In this document: piece by piece, positions 17,245 to 25,756 of the stretch | Position numbering within the stretch: the stretch's first letter is position 1 | How the letters are laid out: each line of letters starts with the position of its first letter | From: Acidovorax sp. 106 | GTDB lineage: Bacteria > Pseudomonadota > Gammaproteobacteria > Burkholderiales > Burkholderiaceae_C | Assembly (NCBI RefSeq): GCF_003663825.1 | Contig: NZ_RCCC01000001.1 | Span: 4,224,501 to 4,288,500 of the forward strand | Direction of reading: 5' to 3' | Length of the DNA: 64,000 bases | Position numbers and translations under genes: made by a program | Notes under the pieces: model-generated | What the model was told of the DNA's origin: nothing | What the model saw: only the letters and a program-made list of their open reading frames with translations | Database searches by the model: none

Positions 17245-18921
17245 ATGGCATTGGTAGACATTCAAGTCCCAGACATCGGGGATTTCGATGAAGTTGGCGT
17301 GATCGAGTTGCTCGTGAAGGTGGGCGATACCGTCAAGGCCGAGCAGTCGCTCATCACCGTGGAGTCCGACAAGGCTTCCATGGAGATTCCCTCCAGCCAC
17401 GCAGGCGTGGTGAAGGAACTCAAGGTGGTTCTGGGCGACAAGGTCAAGCAAGGCTCAGTGATTGCCGTGGTGGAAGCCGCTGGCGCAGCGGCAGCCGCCC
17501 CAGCAGCTGCGGCACCTGCTCCCGCTGTGGCCCAGGCTCCCGCTCCCGTGGCTGCGCCCGTTACAGCCCCTGCCGCAGCCGTGGCTGCAGGCCCCGTGGA
17601 AGTGCGCGTGCCCGACATCGGCGACTTCAAGGACGTGGCCGTCATTGAAATGCTGGTCAAGGTGGGCGACACCATCGCGCTGGAGCAATCGCTCTTTACC
17701 GTCGAATCCGACAAAGCCTCCATGGAGATCCCTTCGCCCGCCGCAGGCGTGCTCAAGGAGCTCAAGGTCAAGATCGGCGACACCGTGAACATCGGTGACC
17801 TGATGGCCATCCTCGAAGGCGTGGCCAGCACTGCTGCTCCCGCTGCGGCGGCACCCGCCCCCGCACCGGCGGCTGCGCCTGTTGCAGCACCCACAGCCGC
17901 CCCAGCCATTGCAGCGGCCGCACCTGCCGCAGCCGTGGCCACCGTGGCTGCGCCAGCAGCCCATCAGCCAGGCGCAGGCACGCTGGGCTTGCCCCACGCC
18001 AGTCCCTCGGTGCGCAAGTTCGCCCGCGAACTGGGCGTGCCGCTCGATGAAGTCAAGGGCTCCGGCCCCAAGGGCCGCATCACGCAAGACGACATCCAAA
18101 GCTTCACCAAGCAAGTGATGAGCGGCGCTGCGCAAACCAAGGCCCAGGCCGCCAAGGCACCCGCTGCGAGCGGTGGCTCCGGCGTCGGTCTGGATCTGCT
18201 GCCCTGGCCCAAGGTCGACTTCGCCAAGTTTGGCCCGGTCGAGCGCAAGGACCTCTCGCGCATCAAGAAGATCAGCGGCGCCAACCTGCACCGCAACTGG
18301 GTTGTCATCCCGCACGTCACCAACCACGACGACGCGGACATCACCGACCTGGAAGCCTTCCGCGTGCAGTTCAACAAGGAAAACGAGAAGAGTGGCGTCA
18401 AGGTCACCATGCTCGCCTTCATGATCAAGGCCGCTGTGGCCGCGCTCAAGAAGTTCCCCGAGTTCAACAGCTCACTCGACGGCGACCAGCTGGTGCTCAA
18501 GAACTACTTCCACATCGGCTTTGCGGCCGACACGCCCAACGGCCTCGTTGTGCCCGTCATCCGCGATGCCGACAAGAAGGGCATCGTGCAGATCAGCCAA
18601 GAAATGGGCGACCTGGCCAAGAAGGCGCGCGACGGCAAGCTCGGCCCAGCCGACATGACCGGCGGCTGCTTCTCCATCAGCTCGCTGGGTGGCATTGGTG
18701 GCCGTTACTTCACGCCCATCATCAACGCGCCTGAAGTCGCCATCATGGGCGTGTGCAAGAGCAGCATCGAACCCAAGTGGGATGGCAAGCAGTTTGCCCC
18801 GCGCCTGATGCTGCCGCTGAGCCTGAGCTGGGACCACCGCGTGATCGATGGTGCCGCCGCTGCGCGCTTTAACGTGTACTTTGCCTCGCTGCTGGCGGAC
18901 TTCCGCCGCATCGTGATGTAA
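17245..18921 (+). CDS. aceF: Dihydrolipoamide acetyltransferase (E2), two lipoyl domains
   Basis: 558 residues. Two lipoyl domains (about 1-75 and 115-190) each carry [11 protein letters not shown] with lipoyl-lysines K43 and K157, joined by Ala/Pro-rich flexible linkers. An E3/E1-binding domain ([30 protein letters not shown]) lies near residues 250-290. The catalytic domain ends in [15 protein letters not shown] with H531 and D535. It transfers the acetyl group to CoA and forms the PDH core. Confidence 0.96.
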   Translation: MALVDIQVPDIGDFDEVGVIELLVKVGDTVKAEQSLITVESDKASMEIPSSHAGVVKELKVVLGDKVKQGSVIAVVEAAGAAAAAPAAAAPAPAVAQAPAPVAAPVTAPAAAVAAGPVEVRVPDIGDFKDVAVIEMLVKVGDTIALEQSLFTVESDKASMEIPSPAAGVLKELKVKIGDTVNIGDLMAILEGVASTAAPAAAAPAPAPAAAPVAAPTAAPAIAAAAPAAAVATVAAPAAHQPGAGTLGLPHASPSVRKFARELGVPLDEVKGSGPKGRITQDDIQSFTKQVMSGAAQTKAQAAKAPAASGGSGVGLDLLPWPKVDFAKFGPVERKDLSRIKKISGANLHRNWVVIPHVTNHDDADITDLEAFRVQFNKENEKSGVKVTMLAFMIKAAVAALKKFPEFNSSLDGDQLVLKNYFHIGFAADTPNGLVVPVIRDADKKGIVQISQEMGDLAKKARDGKLGPADMTGGCFSISSLGGIGGRYFTPIINAPEVAIMGVCKSSIEPKWDGKQFAPRLMLPLSLSWDHRVIDGAAAARFNVYFASLLADFRRIVM

Positions 18922-18937
18922 CGCGAGGGCAATACCC

Positions 18938-20803
18938 ATGGCAATCATCGACATCAAGGTGCCCGACATCGGCGACTTCGCCGAAGTGGCCATCATCGAA
19001 GTGCTGGTTAAACCCGGCGACACCATCAAGGCAGAGCAGAGCCTGATCACCGTGGAGTCTGACAAAGCCTCCATGGAGATCCCGTCCAGCCATGCTGGCG
19101 TGGTCAAAGAGCTGAAAGTGAAGCTGGGCGACAAAATCGCCGAAGGCGCTGTGGTGCTGACGCTGGAAGTGCAGGGCGCAGCCGCTGCAGCCCCCGCGCC
19201 CGCTGCACCCGTGGCGGCACCGGCGTCTACGCCTGCAGCTTCTGAGTCAAAACAGGCTCCAGCGCAAGTAAATCAAGCGCAGGCAGCTATCAACTCAGTA
19301 GCATCCAGCTTTGCTGGCACGGCAGACTTGGACTGCGACGTGCTCGTGCTCGGCGGCGGCCCCGGTGGCTACAGCGCCGCCTTCCGCGCGGCAGACCTGG
19401 GCCTCAAGGTCATCATCGTCGAGCGCTACGCTGCCCTGGGCGGCGTGTGCCTGAACGTGGGCTGCATTCCGTCCAAGGCGCTGCTGCACGTGGCAGCCGT
19501 CATGGACGAAGTCAGCCACATGGCCGACCTGGGCGTGGACTTTGGTGCGCCGGTGGTCAACATCGACAAGCTGCGCGGCCACAAAGAGAAGGTCATCGGC
19601 AAGCTCACCGGCGGCCTGGCCGCCATGGCCAAGATGCGCAAGGTGACCACCGTGCGTGGCTACGGTGCGTTCGTCGGCGCCAACCACCTCGAAGTGGAAG
19701 AGACCACTGGCACCGGCCAAGAGAAGACGGGCACCAAGAAGGTCATCGCCTTCAAGAACGCCATCATCGCCGCCGGCAGCCAGGCCGTGCGCCTGCCCTT
19801 CATGCCCAACGACCCACGCGTGGTCGACTCCACCGGCGCCCTGGCACTGAAAGAAGTGCCCAAGCGCATGCTCATCCTGGGCGGCGGCATCATCGGCCTG
19901 GAAATGGGCACGGTGTACAGCACCCTGGGTGCGCGCCTGGACGTGGTGGAAATGATGGACGGCCTGATGCAGGGCGCTGACCGCGACCTCGTCAAGATCT
20001 GGCAAAAGATGAACGCCAAGCGCTTCGACAACATCATGTTGAAGACGAAAACCGTGGGCGCCGAAGCCACCCCCGAAGGTATCAAGGTCACATTCGCACC
20101 AGCGGAAGAGGGCGGCACCGCCCCCGAACCCCAGGTGTACGACCTGGTGCTGCAGGCCGTGGGCCGCACGCCCAACGGCAAGAAGATCGCCGCCGAAAAG
20201 GCCGGTGTGGCCGTGACGGACCGCGGTTTCATCAACGTCGACATCCAGATGCGCACCAACGTGCCGCACATCTTCGCCATCGGCGACATCGTGGGCCAGC
20301 CCATGTTGGCGCACAAGGCGGTGCATGAAGCGCACGTGGCAGCCGAAGTCATCGCTGGTGAACTGCAAGGCAACAAGGAGCTGGCATCCGCCGCTTTCAA
20401 CGCCCGCGTGATCCCCAGCGTGGCCTACACCGACCCCGAAGTGGCATGGGTGGGCCTGACCGAAGACCAGGCCAAGGCCCAAGGCATCAAGGTCAAGAAG
20501 GGCCTGTTCCCCTGGACCGCCTCCGGCCGCGCCATCGCCAATGGCCGCGACGAAGGCGTCACCAAGCTGCTGTTCGACGACTCGCCCGAAGCCCATGGTC
20601 ACGGCAAGATTCTGGGCGGCGGCATGGTCGGCACGCATGCGGGCGACATGATCGGCGAGATCGCTTTGGCCATCGAGATGGGCGCTGACGCTGTGGACAT
20701 CGGCAAGACCATCCACCCGCACCCCACGCTGGGCGAGAGCATCGGCATGGCGGCGGAGATTGCGCACGGCAGCTGCACGGACGTGCCGCCTGCGAAGAAG
20801 TAA
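18938..20803 (+). CDS. lpdA: Dihydrolipoamide dehydrogenase (E3) with N-terminal lipoyl domain
   Basis: 621 residues, about 130 more than a plain E3. The extra N-terminal part is a lipoyl domain (K43 in [11 protein letters not shown]) plus an Ala/Pro/Gln linker. The flavoprotein begins near residue 125 with [18 protein letters not shown]. It has the redox pair C171/C176 in [13 protein letters not shown], an NAD-binding [11 protein letters not shown] and the C-terminal HPHPTLGE His-Glu pair. It reoxidises the dihydrolipoyl groups of E2. This lipoyl-E3 form is familiar from Ralstonia and Neisseria. Part of the linker is built from a dispersed repeat. Confidence 0.96.
   Translation: MAIIDIKVPDIGDFAEVAIIEVLVKPGDTIKAEQSLITVESDKASMEIPSSHAGVVKELKVKLGDKIAEGAVVLTLEVQGAAAAAPAPAAPVAAPASTPAASESKQAPAQVNQAQAAINSVASSFAGTADLDCDVLVLGGGPGGYSAAFRAADLGLKVIIVERYAALGGVCLNVGCIPSKALLHVAAVMDEVSHMADLGVDFGAPVVNIDKLRGHKEKVIGKLTGGLAAMAKMRKVTTVRGYGAFVGANHLEVEETTGTGQEKTGTKKVIAFKNAIIAAGSQAVRLPFMPNDPRVVDSTGALALKEVPKRMLILGGGIIGLEMGTVYSTLGARLDVVEMMDGLMQGADRDLVKIWQKMNAKRFDNIMLKTKTVGAEATPEGIKVTFAPAEEGGTAPEPQVYDLVLQAVGRTPNGKKIAAEKAGVAVTDRGFINVDIQMRTNVPHIFAIGDIVGQPMLAHKAVHEAHVAAEVIAGELQGNKELASAAFNARVIPSVAYTDPEVAWVGLTEDQAKAQGIKVKKGLFPWTASGRAIANGRDEGVTKLLFDDSPEAHGHGKILGGGMVGTHAGDMIGEIALAIEMGADAVDIGKTIHPHPTLGESIGMAAEIAHGSCTDVPPAKK
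19246..19295 (+). repeat. Dispersed AGCGCTT-type repeat inside the lpdA linker
   Basis: The stretch starting TCAAAACAGGCTCCAGCGCA and ending AGCGCAGGCAGCTATCAACT has the arm order, centre and flanks of the intergenic repeats elsewhere in the window. It stays in frame and encodes the linker segment around [15 protein letters not shown]. Codon choice here (caa, gta, aat, tca) is unlike the GC-rich codons on both sides, which supports an insertion. Confidence 0.6.
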
Positions 20804-20828
20804 GCTGGTTCTGCGTTTATCAATGCAG

Positions 20829-20863
20829 AAAGCCCTGGACGGGAAACTGTCCGGGGCTTTTTA
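20829..20863 (+). terminator. Terminator of the aceE-aceF-lpdA operon
   Basis: AAAGCCCTGGAC pairs with GTCCGGGGCTTT (one mismatch-type wobble) around GGGAAACT, then T residues. It lies 25 bp after the lpdA stop. Confidence 0.8.
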
Positions 20864-20877
20864 CTGGGCATGACGGG

Positions 20878-21630
20878 GTGCTGGAGAGGAGTAACGCCAA
20901 AGACATGCGGGCCTACCAGCATAGCGGCTTCTCGGTGAACGCCGGTGTGTGCATTCAGGCGCATGATCGCGCTGCTCTGGAGCGGCGCTGCGGTATTGTG
21001 CCCGCCCACCCTTTGCCATGGAGCGCGTTCGCAAAGAGGGTGCGGCCTTGGTGTGCCGCTGTGCCAAGCAGCGTAGCGAGCCCACCGGTGACAAGCGAGG
21101 TTCCAAGGTAGACGAACTTGACCCCAGGCCACTGGAGTTGATCGACCGCATTGCCTCTCTGGTGCAGCTACCACGTACCCACAGGCATCGCTACTTTGAC
21201 GCGCATGCATCGAACTCGCCGCTACGCGATGCTGTGACGGCGCTGGCTGCACCGCCGCAAGCCGCCGTGGGTCAGAGTTCGCCAATCCAGTGCGTGCCGC
21301 CAAAGCGCTCACCTACCCCCTACCTGTGGGCAGTGTTGATCGCCCGCATCTATGAGGTGTCCCCGCTGCTGTGCCCGCTGTGCGGTGGGGCAGTTGCGCC
21401 TGAATACGTTCATCACGCACAGCGCTGACATCAGGCAAATACTGCATTACATCGGAGTTGACTCGCTGCCGCCCATCACCCCTGCACGCGGGCTACCGCT
21501 GTGGGATGAGCGCGATGCGAAAGTTGGCGAGTGGGTACAAATCGATCCGGACTGGGCTATAGCGGCGCAACCGGCAACCGGCAACCGGCACCCGACTACG
21601 AGTCGATCAGTGCATCAATTGGTGAGGGGA
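20878..21630 (+). pseudogene. IS91-type transposase remnant, frameshifted
   Basis: The C-terminal half of an IS91-family transposase is readable across three frames. First comes YQHSGFSVNAGVCIQAHDRA, then DRIASLVQLPRTHRHRYFD with SNSPLRDAVTALA, then WAVLIARIYEVSPLLCPLCGG, and finally FITHSADIRQILHYIG with ARGLPLWDE. The catalytic Tyr region is absent and there are at least three frameshifts, so the gene is dead. One frameshift is explained by a GCAACCG unit repeated three times at 21567-21587, which adds 14 bases relative to a plain AAQPAPDYE reading. Confidence 0.75.
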
Positions 21631-21738
21631 TGAAACAGCAAGTCAGACTTGCTGTGGGTGAATCTGCGTGCCCCATAGCCAGCGCACCGGTAATCGCATT
21701 TCTGAGCAGAGCTTTGGGGTATAGACGCGACCCCACTA

Positions 21739-21882
21739 CGGTGGTGTTGCCCATCCTGATCTACGAACCCTCGATTGGCCTGTTACCCCTGGTGGGGGCC
21801 GAGTTGTTCAATCTGTTACGCAAGCTGGCCGACCAGGGCACTACGGTGCTGATGGTGGAGCAAAACGTTCTATCCGTCGAAT
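21739..21882 (+). pseudogene. Fragment of a LivF-type branched-chain amino acid ABC ATPase
   Basis: About 48 codons read ILIYEPSIGLLPLVGAELFN, then LLRKLADQGTTVLMVEQNV. This matches the Walker B to H-loop-side segment of LivF (normally LLLDEPxxGLAPLVV and GTTVLLVEQNV). Neither Walker A nor the rest of the protein is present, and the usual Asp of Walker B is Tyr. The flanks are not recognisable. It is a decayed scrap beside the transposase remnant. Confidence 0.6.
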
Positions 21883-22013
21883 GGTGTGCGAGAGTTGATG
21901 TGCTTGCGACAATCGAATGGACTCATGCCGTTCAGCTCCGCCGCATTTCGAGGGCCGCCTTGATGTGGCTCTGCCAGTCTTTCTCATTTGTCCGATCATG
22001 GGTTCAGCGAGCA

Positions 22014-22050
22014 ATAAAAAGGCCTCGGGTCTTTTCAGACTCCGAGGCCC
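22014..22050 (-). terminator. Terminator downstream of the IPTL-CTERM gene
   Basis: On the minus strand, GGCCTCGGAGTCT pairs with AGACCCGAGGCC (one bulged base) around GAAA, followed by five T residues. It lies 54 bp past the stop of the IPTL-CTERM gene. Confidence 0.8.
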
Positions 22051-22103
22051 TTGCGACTACTTTTGCGCGGACGGAGGATGGCTGACCCCGCCCTGAACAA
22101 GGC

Positions 22104-22742
22104 TCAAACCTGCCTGCGTCGCAGTGTGAGAAAACTACCTACTGCCATCATACTGATGAGGGCGATGATCCCCCATGTTGAAAGGGTAGGAATCGCGGCA
22201 GTAGTGCACGTGTTGGTTCCCATGGCGATGCAGCCAGGGCCAGTCACAGTCGCTGAATAGTTAAGACCTACTGGGTTGGAGCCATAGGCAATCAGCCAAG
22301 TGTATTGTTGCCCGGCGACCAGGTTCAAAGATGTGAAGTTGCCTGTGCCAGGGTTCGCGGTCGAAAAAATACCTGCGAAAAAATTGCTCAGTGGCGTCAC
22401 AAGTACGGTGGAATTCGGCGTGAACAAACCCGACAAGAACCAGGAAGTATGCACCGAACCATTGACAGTCACCGTGGCCGAGTACGTGCCTGACTGATTG
22501 ACGGTGAAGGGCAAAAGCGTATATCCATACGGCCCAGAGTCAGGGCCAGTGAAGGTTGTTTTTTGCGTACCGGCAGGGGTCGGAATTTCTGGAGTCATAG
22601 TCTGCGCTGGGATGGCAGCAACCCAATTCCCTGATGCAGTCGCTGTGCCAGCGTTGGCGGCCGGGGCCAGGGTGACGAGCAACAACGCTGACATAACAAC
22701 GGTTTTGAGAACGGCAACGCCGCTTTTTTTATGATTAATCAT
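22104..22742 (-). CDS. Secreted protein with IPTL-CTERM sorting signal
   Basis: 212 residues from the ATG with CAGGAG 11 bases upstream. A signal peptide (VVMSALLLVTLAPAANAG) is followed by a Ser/Thr/Gly/Asn-rich beta-type region of about 140 residues with only two Cys. The C-terminus is IPTLSTWGIIALISMMAVGS followed by FLTLRRRQV, the IPTL-CTERM tripartite signal: motif, membrane helix, basic end. Such proteins are expected to be processed by an exosortase/archaeosortase-like enzyme and placed at the cell surface. The body has no family I recognise. No sortase gene is in the window. Confidence 0.82.
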   Translation of the reverse strand: MINHKKSGVAVLKTVVMSALLLVTLAPAANAGTATASGNWVAAIPAQTMTPEIPTPAGTQKTTFTGPDSGPYGYTLLPFTVNQSGTYSATVTVNGSVHTSWFLSGLFTPNSTVLVTPLSNFFAGIFSTANPGTGNFTSLNLVAGQQYTWLIAYGSNPVGLNYSATVTGPGCIAMGTNTCTTAAIPTLSTWGIIALISMMAVGSFLTLRRRQV

Positions 22743-22782
22743 GACCCACAAGACTCCTGATTGCGTAGTGTTGTATCAATGT

Positions 22783-22804
22783 TGCTTGATTAGCTAATCG
22801 AGCA
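22783..22804. promoter_or_regulatory. 22-bp near-perfect palindrome upstream of the IPTL-CTERM gene
   Basis: TGCTTGATTAG abuts CTAATCGAGCA; only one pair mismatches. It stands 41 bp upstream of the start codon in an AT-rich stretch, where a promoter would be, and looks like an operator. Confidence 0.5.
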
Positions 22805-22860
22805 ATTTTAATGCAATACGAAATTTAGAAGCAAAACAGATTGCATATCACCATTAACCA

Positions 22861-23094
22861 TATCAGTACCGCGAGGAAGAGGCCCGCTATTCACGCCGGG
22901 TGGAAATGGCGGAGATTGAAAAGAACGACTTCAACCTGAATATCTCGCGCTACATCAGCACGGCGGTGGGGGAGGCGGAGATTGACCTAGAGGCTACCCA
23001 CGGGGAGCTGCTGAACATTGAGAAAGCGATTGCGGTGGCGAAGGCCAAACACAACGTAGTATTGAAAGAACTGTGCTTGAAGCTGTTGCCGTAA
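22861..23094 (+). pseudogene. C-terminal remnant of a type I restriction HsdM methyltransferase
   Basis: About 77 codons read YREEEARYSRRVEMAEIEKN, DFNLNISRYISTAVGEAEID and a Lys-rich end KHNVVLKELCLKLLP. NDFNLNISRY is the typical late HsdM segment just before its C-terminal helix. No methylase motifs (DPPY) or other hsd genes remain. The frame has no own start worth trusting. It marks the site of a lost type I system. Confidence 0.7.
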
Positions 23095-23155
23095 ACATCT
23101 GGTGAGGGCGCGGCAGCAGGCTGCCAAAGGGTGGCGGCTGTGCTGACTGAGTCAA

Positions 23156-25756
23156 CTATGCCAGCAGCGCCTGCACCGCAGCCCGCGCCTTGCCTGTGGG
23201 GCGTTGCCCCGCCAGCACTTGGCGCACGTTGCTAGGCAGTGGCCGGTGGTGTGCCAGTTGCAGCTCCAGCATCAATTCCAGAAGCGGCGCGCAGTCTTTG
23301 CGGGGGGCTTCGGGGTGGGTCACCGCCATGGCGCACAGCAGGGGGTACACCGCTAGTGGCAGGCTGGCGTGGCTTTGGGCCACGGCGGCCAGGCTTTTGG
23401 CCAAGCGTGGGCCTTTGGGCAGTGGCGTGGCCCACAGGGCAGCCAGCACTTCAGCCAGTGCCTGCACGCTGACCCGGCCTTGCAGCAAGCACTGGGCCGT
23501 GGCGTCTATAGCCAGGGCGGTTTGCCCCGGCTCTTTGCCCGCAAGTCCCACGCAGATCATCAACTGGCCCATGGGTGTGAGCGGGTCTGTGGATTGCAGC
23601 AGCACGTCCAGGTAGGCGCGGTTTTGCCAGCAGGCTTCCCACCAATCCAAGTTGTTGCCGAGCGCGAGCGCCCCTTGGGCGTAGAAGGCGTCCAGCTCGC
23701 AAGGGCGCAGCCCCGCAAGGCAATGAATGACGGCGGCATCGCGTTCCTCGTAGCACTGCCGGTACGCGAGGAGTCTGTCCGTCAGCGCGGTGGAGACATC
23801 GCTCCCTGCCACTGGTGGCGAGGGGCGGTCGGCCACGGCAGGGTTTGGGTGCACATGCAGATCGTGAAACACATATTCGTCGCCTCTGCTGCTGACCGAC
23901 CATCGCAAATTCAGCCCCGCTGCGGCTTGTGTTGTGCCTTGGGTTGGGGGGCAGCGCATTTGCGCCAGCGCCAGATCGTCTGCCTGAGGCCGTGCCCCCG
24001 CTTGCGCGTAAAGCGCCAGCCGCTCTTGCAGAGTCTGTGGGCTGACCAGGCCACCCCGATGGGTGGGTGCAGACAAGGGTGGCAGGCCGCGCCCTTGCTG
24101 TGCCAGTGCCAGCAGGCTACGGGTGCGCCAGGCTACAAAGTCGGCATTGCTGGCCCGCAGGCCGGTGGGGGACACTGGGTCTAGCGGTGGCTGCACTGCC
24201 TGGCCCAGGGCGCAGGCCATCAGTTGGGCCAGGGCAAACGGCAGGGGTTTGTCTTGCCAGGTGAATCGCTTGGCGCGTTTGTGCAACGCTGCAAATGCTG
24301 CGTGCTCGCTGGCAGGCAGAGGGGCCATGCGCACCAGGGCATCGGCTGCGCGTTCCCAGGCTTGCATGTCAGCGGGGTTTTCGAAGGAGTAGGCGAGGGT
24401 GTCTATCAGCTCCGCCAGAGTGGTGATGGGCGGGATGGATCGGCTGGGGGCTAGCGGATCGGCTGCCGTATCTGGCGGCATGAATGGTTTGGGCGCACTT
24501 GCAGGGAGGTGCGTGGGGGCGCTGGCGGGTGCTTTTTCTGCCGCGTCACCATTCGCGCTCAGCAGTGCTTTCAAGGCAGCTTGGTTGGAGGCTGCTACCA
24601 GCGGCACATGGGCGCTGGCTGCGTCCTGGCCGTCGCTGTCCAGCCCCCAGCGCTTGAGGCAGGCCAGCACTTTCTTTTGTACGTCGGCAGCGCTGTGTGC
24701 CAGCGCAGGCACGGCCTGGGCGCTGGCGCTGTGGGCGGCTGCGGGGTTGGCTTTGGCGATCTGGTCCAGCAGTTCCAGCGCGGCCAGCACATGGGCCTTG
24801 GTGGCAGAGTTGAGCACCGGCTGCAGGGCGTCCAGCAGGGCAGGTGGGCTCACCACATCTGCTTGGTACAGCGTAGCCACGGCTTGCACCGCAAGTGTGA
24901 CGGTGGGCGCAATGCGGCTGTGGCACAGGGCGAGGTAGCGGTCGGCATGCGGGGCCATCTCGGCACTGCTGGGGGCCAGGCTGGCGTGAAAGCGCGAGAA
25001 CCAGCCAGACTTGAACTGCGGCCAGTCGCAGGCGAGGGCACCCAGGGTTTTGTCCAGCAACTGGTCGCGGGTGTATACGCCGCGCTCGCACAGCGTCAAA
25101 AATGCGGTGCTCCAGTGCAGCGCGGGGTCATGGCAGTACTTCTCTACGGCGGCAAAGCTGGTGTCGGATGCGCCTTCGCGCTCAAACAGGCGCAGCAGCA
25201 CGCTCGCCAAGCCAGGGTCGGCATCGACATGTTGCAGCACCAGGTTGCTTTCCTGGCGCAAGTCGCCAAAGAACAGGCTGTCCAGGTATTCGTCGGTATC
25301 GGGCCGGGGAATCAAGCCCGCCACCACGGCGCGTTGCAAGTGCCTGCGGCGCTCCCATTCGTTGTCGCCGCGAATCTGGCGTTGCAGGGCCTGCCCCTGG
25401 GGTGGATGGGGCTTGTAGCGTTGCTGGAAGGCGGCAATGTCCTGGATGCCGATATGCATCCAATAGTCGGCCAGCGGCAGCTCAGCGTTGCACATGAAGC
25501 GGGCCACATCCACCGCACGAAACAGTCGGTTGGCGTGCTCGGGCTCGCATGCATCGACCCAGGCTTTGCCGTCAGGTGCGCGTTTGCGAATCAGTTGCCA
25601 GCGCTGGAACAGCATGGCTTGCACACCGACGAATGTGGTGGCTTTTTCTGCGGCAGACAGGGCATCCACCAAGTCCATCACGCCGGTGATGTCCCCCGCC
25701 AGCAGGCAGCAGCCCAGCGGCGTACGGTAAAAGTCTTTGTTCAGCGTGTCATCCAT
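23156..25756 (-). CDS. DUF6493-like large helical protein, partner of a SWIM protein
   Basis: 866 residues from the Met at 25756. The N-terminal 400 residues are helical repeats (for example DQLLDKTLGALACDWPQFKS, WFSRFHASLAPS), like the DUF6493 family. A low-complexity Ala/Pro segment at about 395-450 joins a C-terminal part with LRWSVSSRGDEYVFHDLHVH. There is no catalytic motif I can name. Its start overlaps the stop of the SWIM gene by eight bases, which implies coupled translation and a joint function. Function unknown. Confidence 0.72.
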   Translation of the reverse strand: MDDTLNKDFYRTPLGCCLLAGDITGVMDLVDALSAAEKATTFVGVQAMLFQRWQLIRKRAPDGKAWVDACEPEHANRLFRAVDVARFMCNAELPLADYWMHIGIQDIAAFQQRYKPHPPQGQALQRQIRGDNEWERRRHLQRAVVAGLIPRPDTDEYLDSLFFGDLRQESNLVLQHVDADPGLASVLLRLFEREGASDTSFAAVEKYCHDPALHWSTAFLTLCERGVYTRDQLLDKTLGALACDWPQFKSGWFSRFHASLAPSSAEMAPHADRYLALCHSRIAPTVTLAVQAVATLYQADVVSPPALLDALQPVLNSATKAHVLAALELLDQIAKANPAAAHSASAQAVPALAHSAADVQKKVLACLKRWGLDSDGQDAASAHVPLVAASNQAALKALLSANGDAAEKAPASAPTHLPASAPKPFMPPDTAADPLAPSRSIPPITTLAELIDTLAYSFENPADMQAWERAADALVRMAPLPASEHAAFAALHKRAKRFTWQDKPLPFALAQLMACALGQAVQPPLDPVSPTGLRASNADFVAWRTRSLLALAQQGRGLPPLSAPTHRGGLVSPQTLQERLALYAQAGARPQADDLALAQMRCPPTQGTTQAAAGLNLRWSVSSRGDEYVFHDLHVHPNPAVADRPSPPVAGSDVSTALTDRLLAYRQCYEERDAAVIHCLAGLRPCELDAFYAQGALALGNNLDWWEACWQNRAYLDVLLQSTDPLTPMGQLMICVGLAGKEPGQTALAIDATAQCLLQGRVSVQALAEVLAALWATPLPKGPRLAKSLAAVAQSHASLPLAVYPLLCAMAVTHPEAPRKDCAPLLELMLELQLAHHRPLPSNVRQVLAGQRPTGKARAAVQALLA

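Noticed and set aside
17245..19170. Near-repeated DNA in the three lipoyl domains as a tandem DNA repeat
   Set aside because: Similarity comes from homologous lipoyl domains of aceF and lpdA (coding constraint around [11 protein letters not shown]), not from a mobile repeat.
19295..20767. 490-codon open frame on the minus strand
   Set aside because: Antisense shadow of lpdA; His/Gly/Val-rich without motifs.
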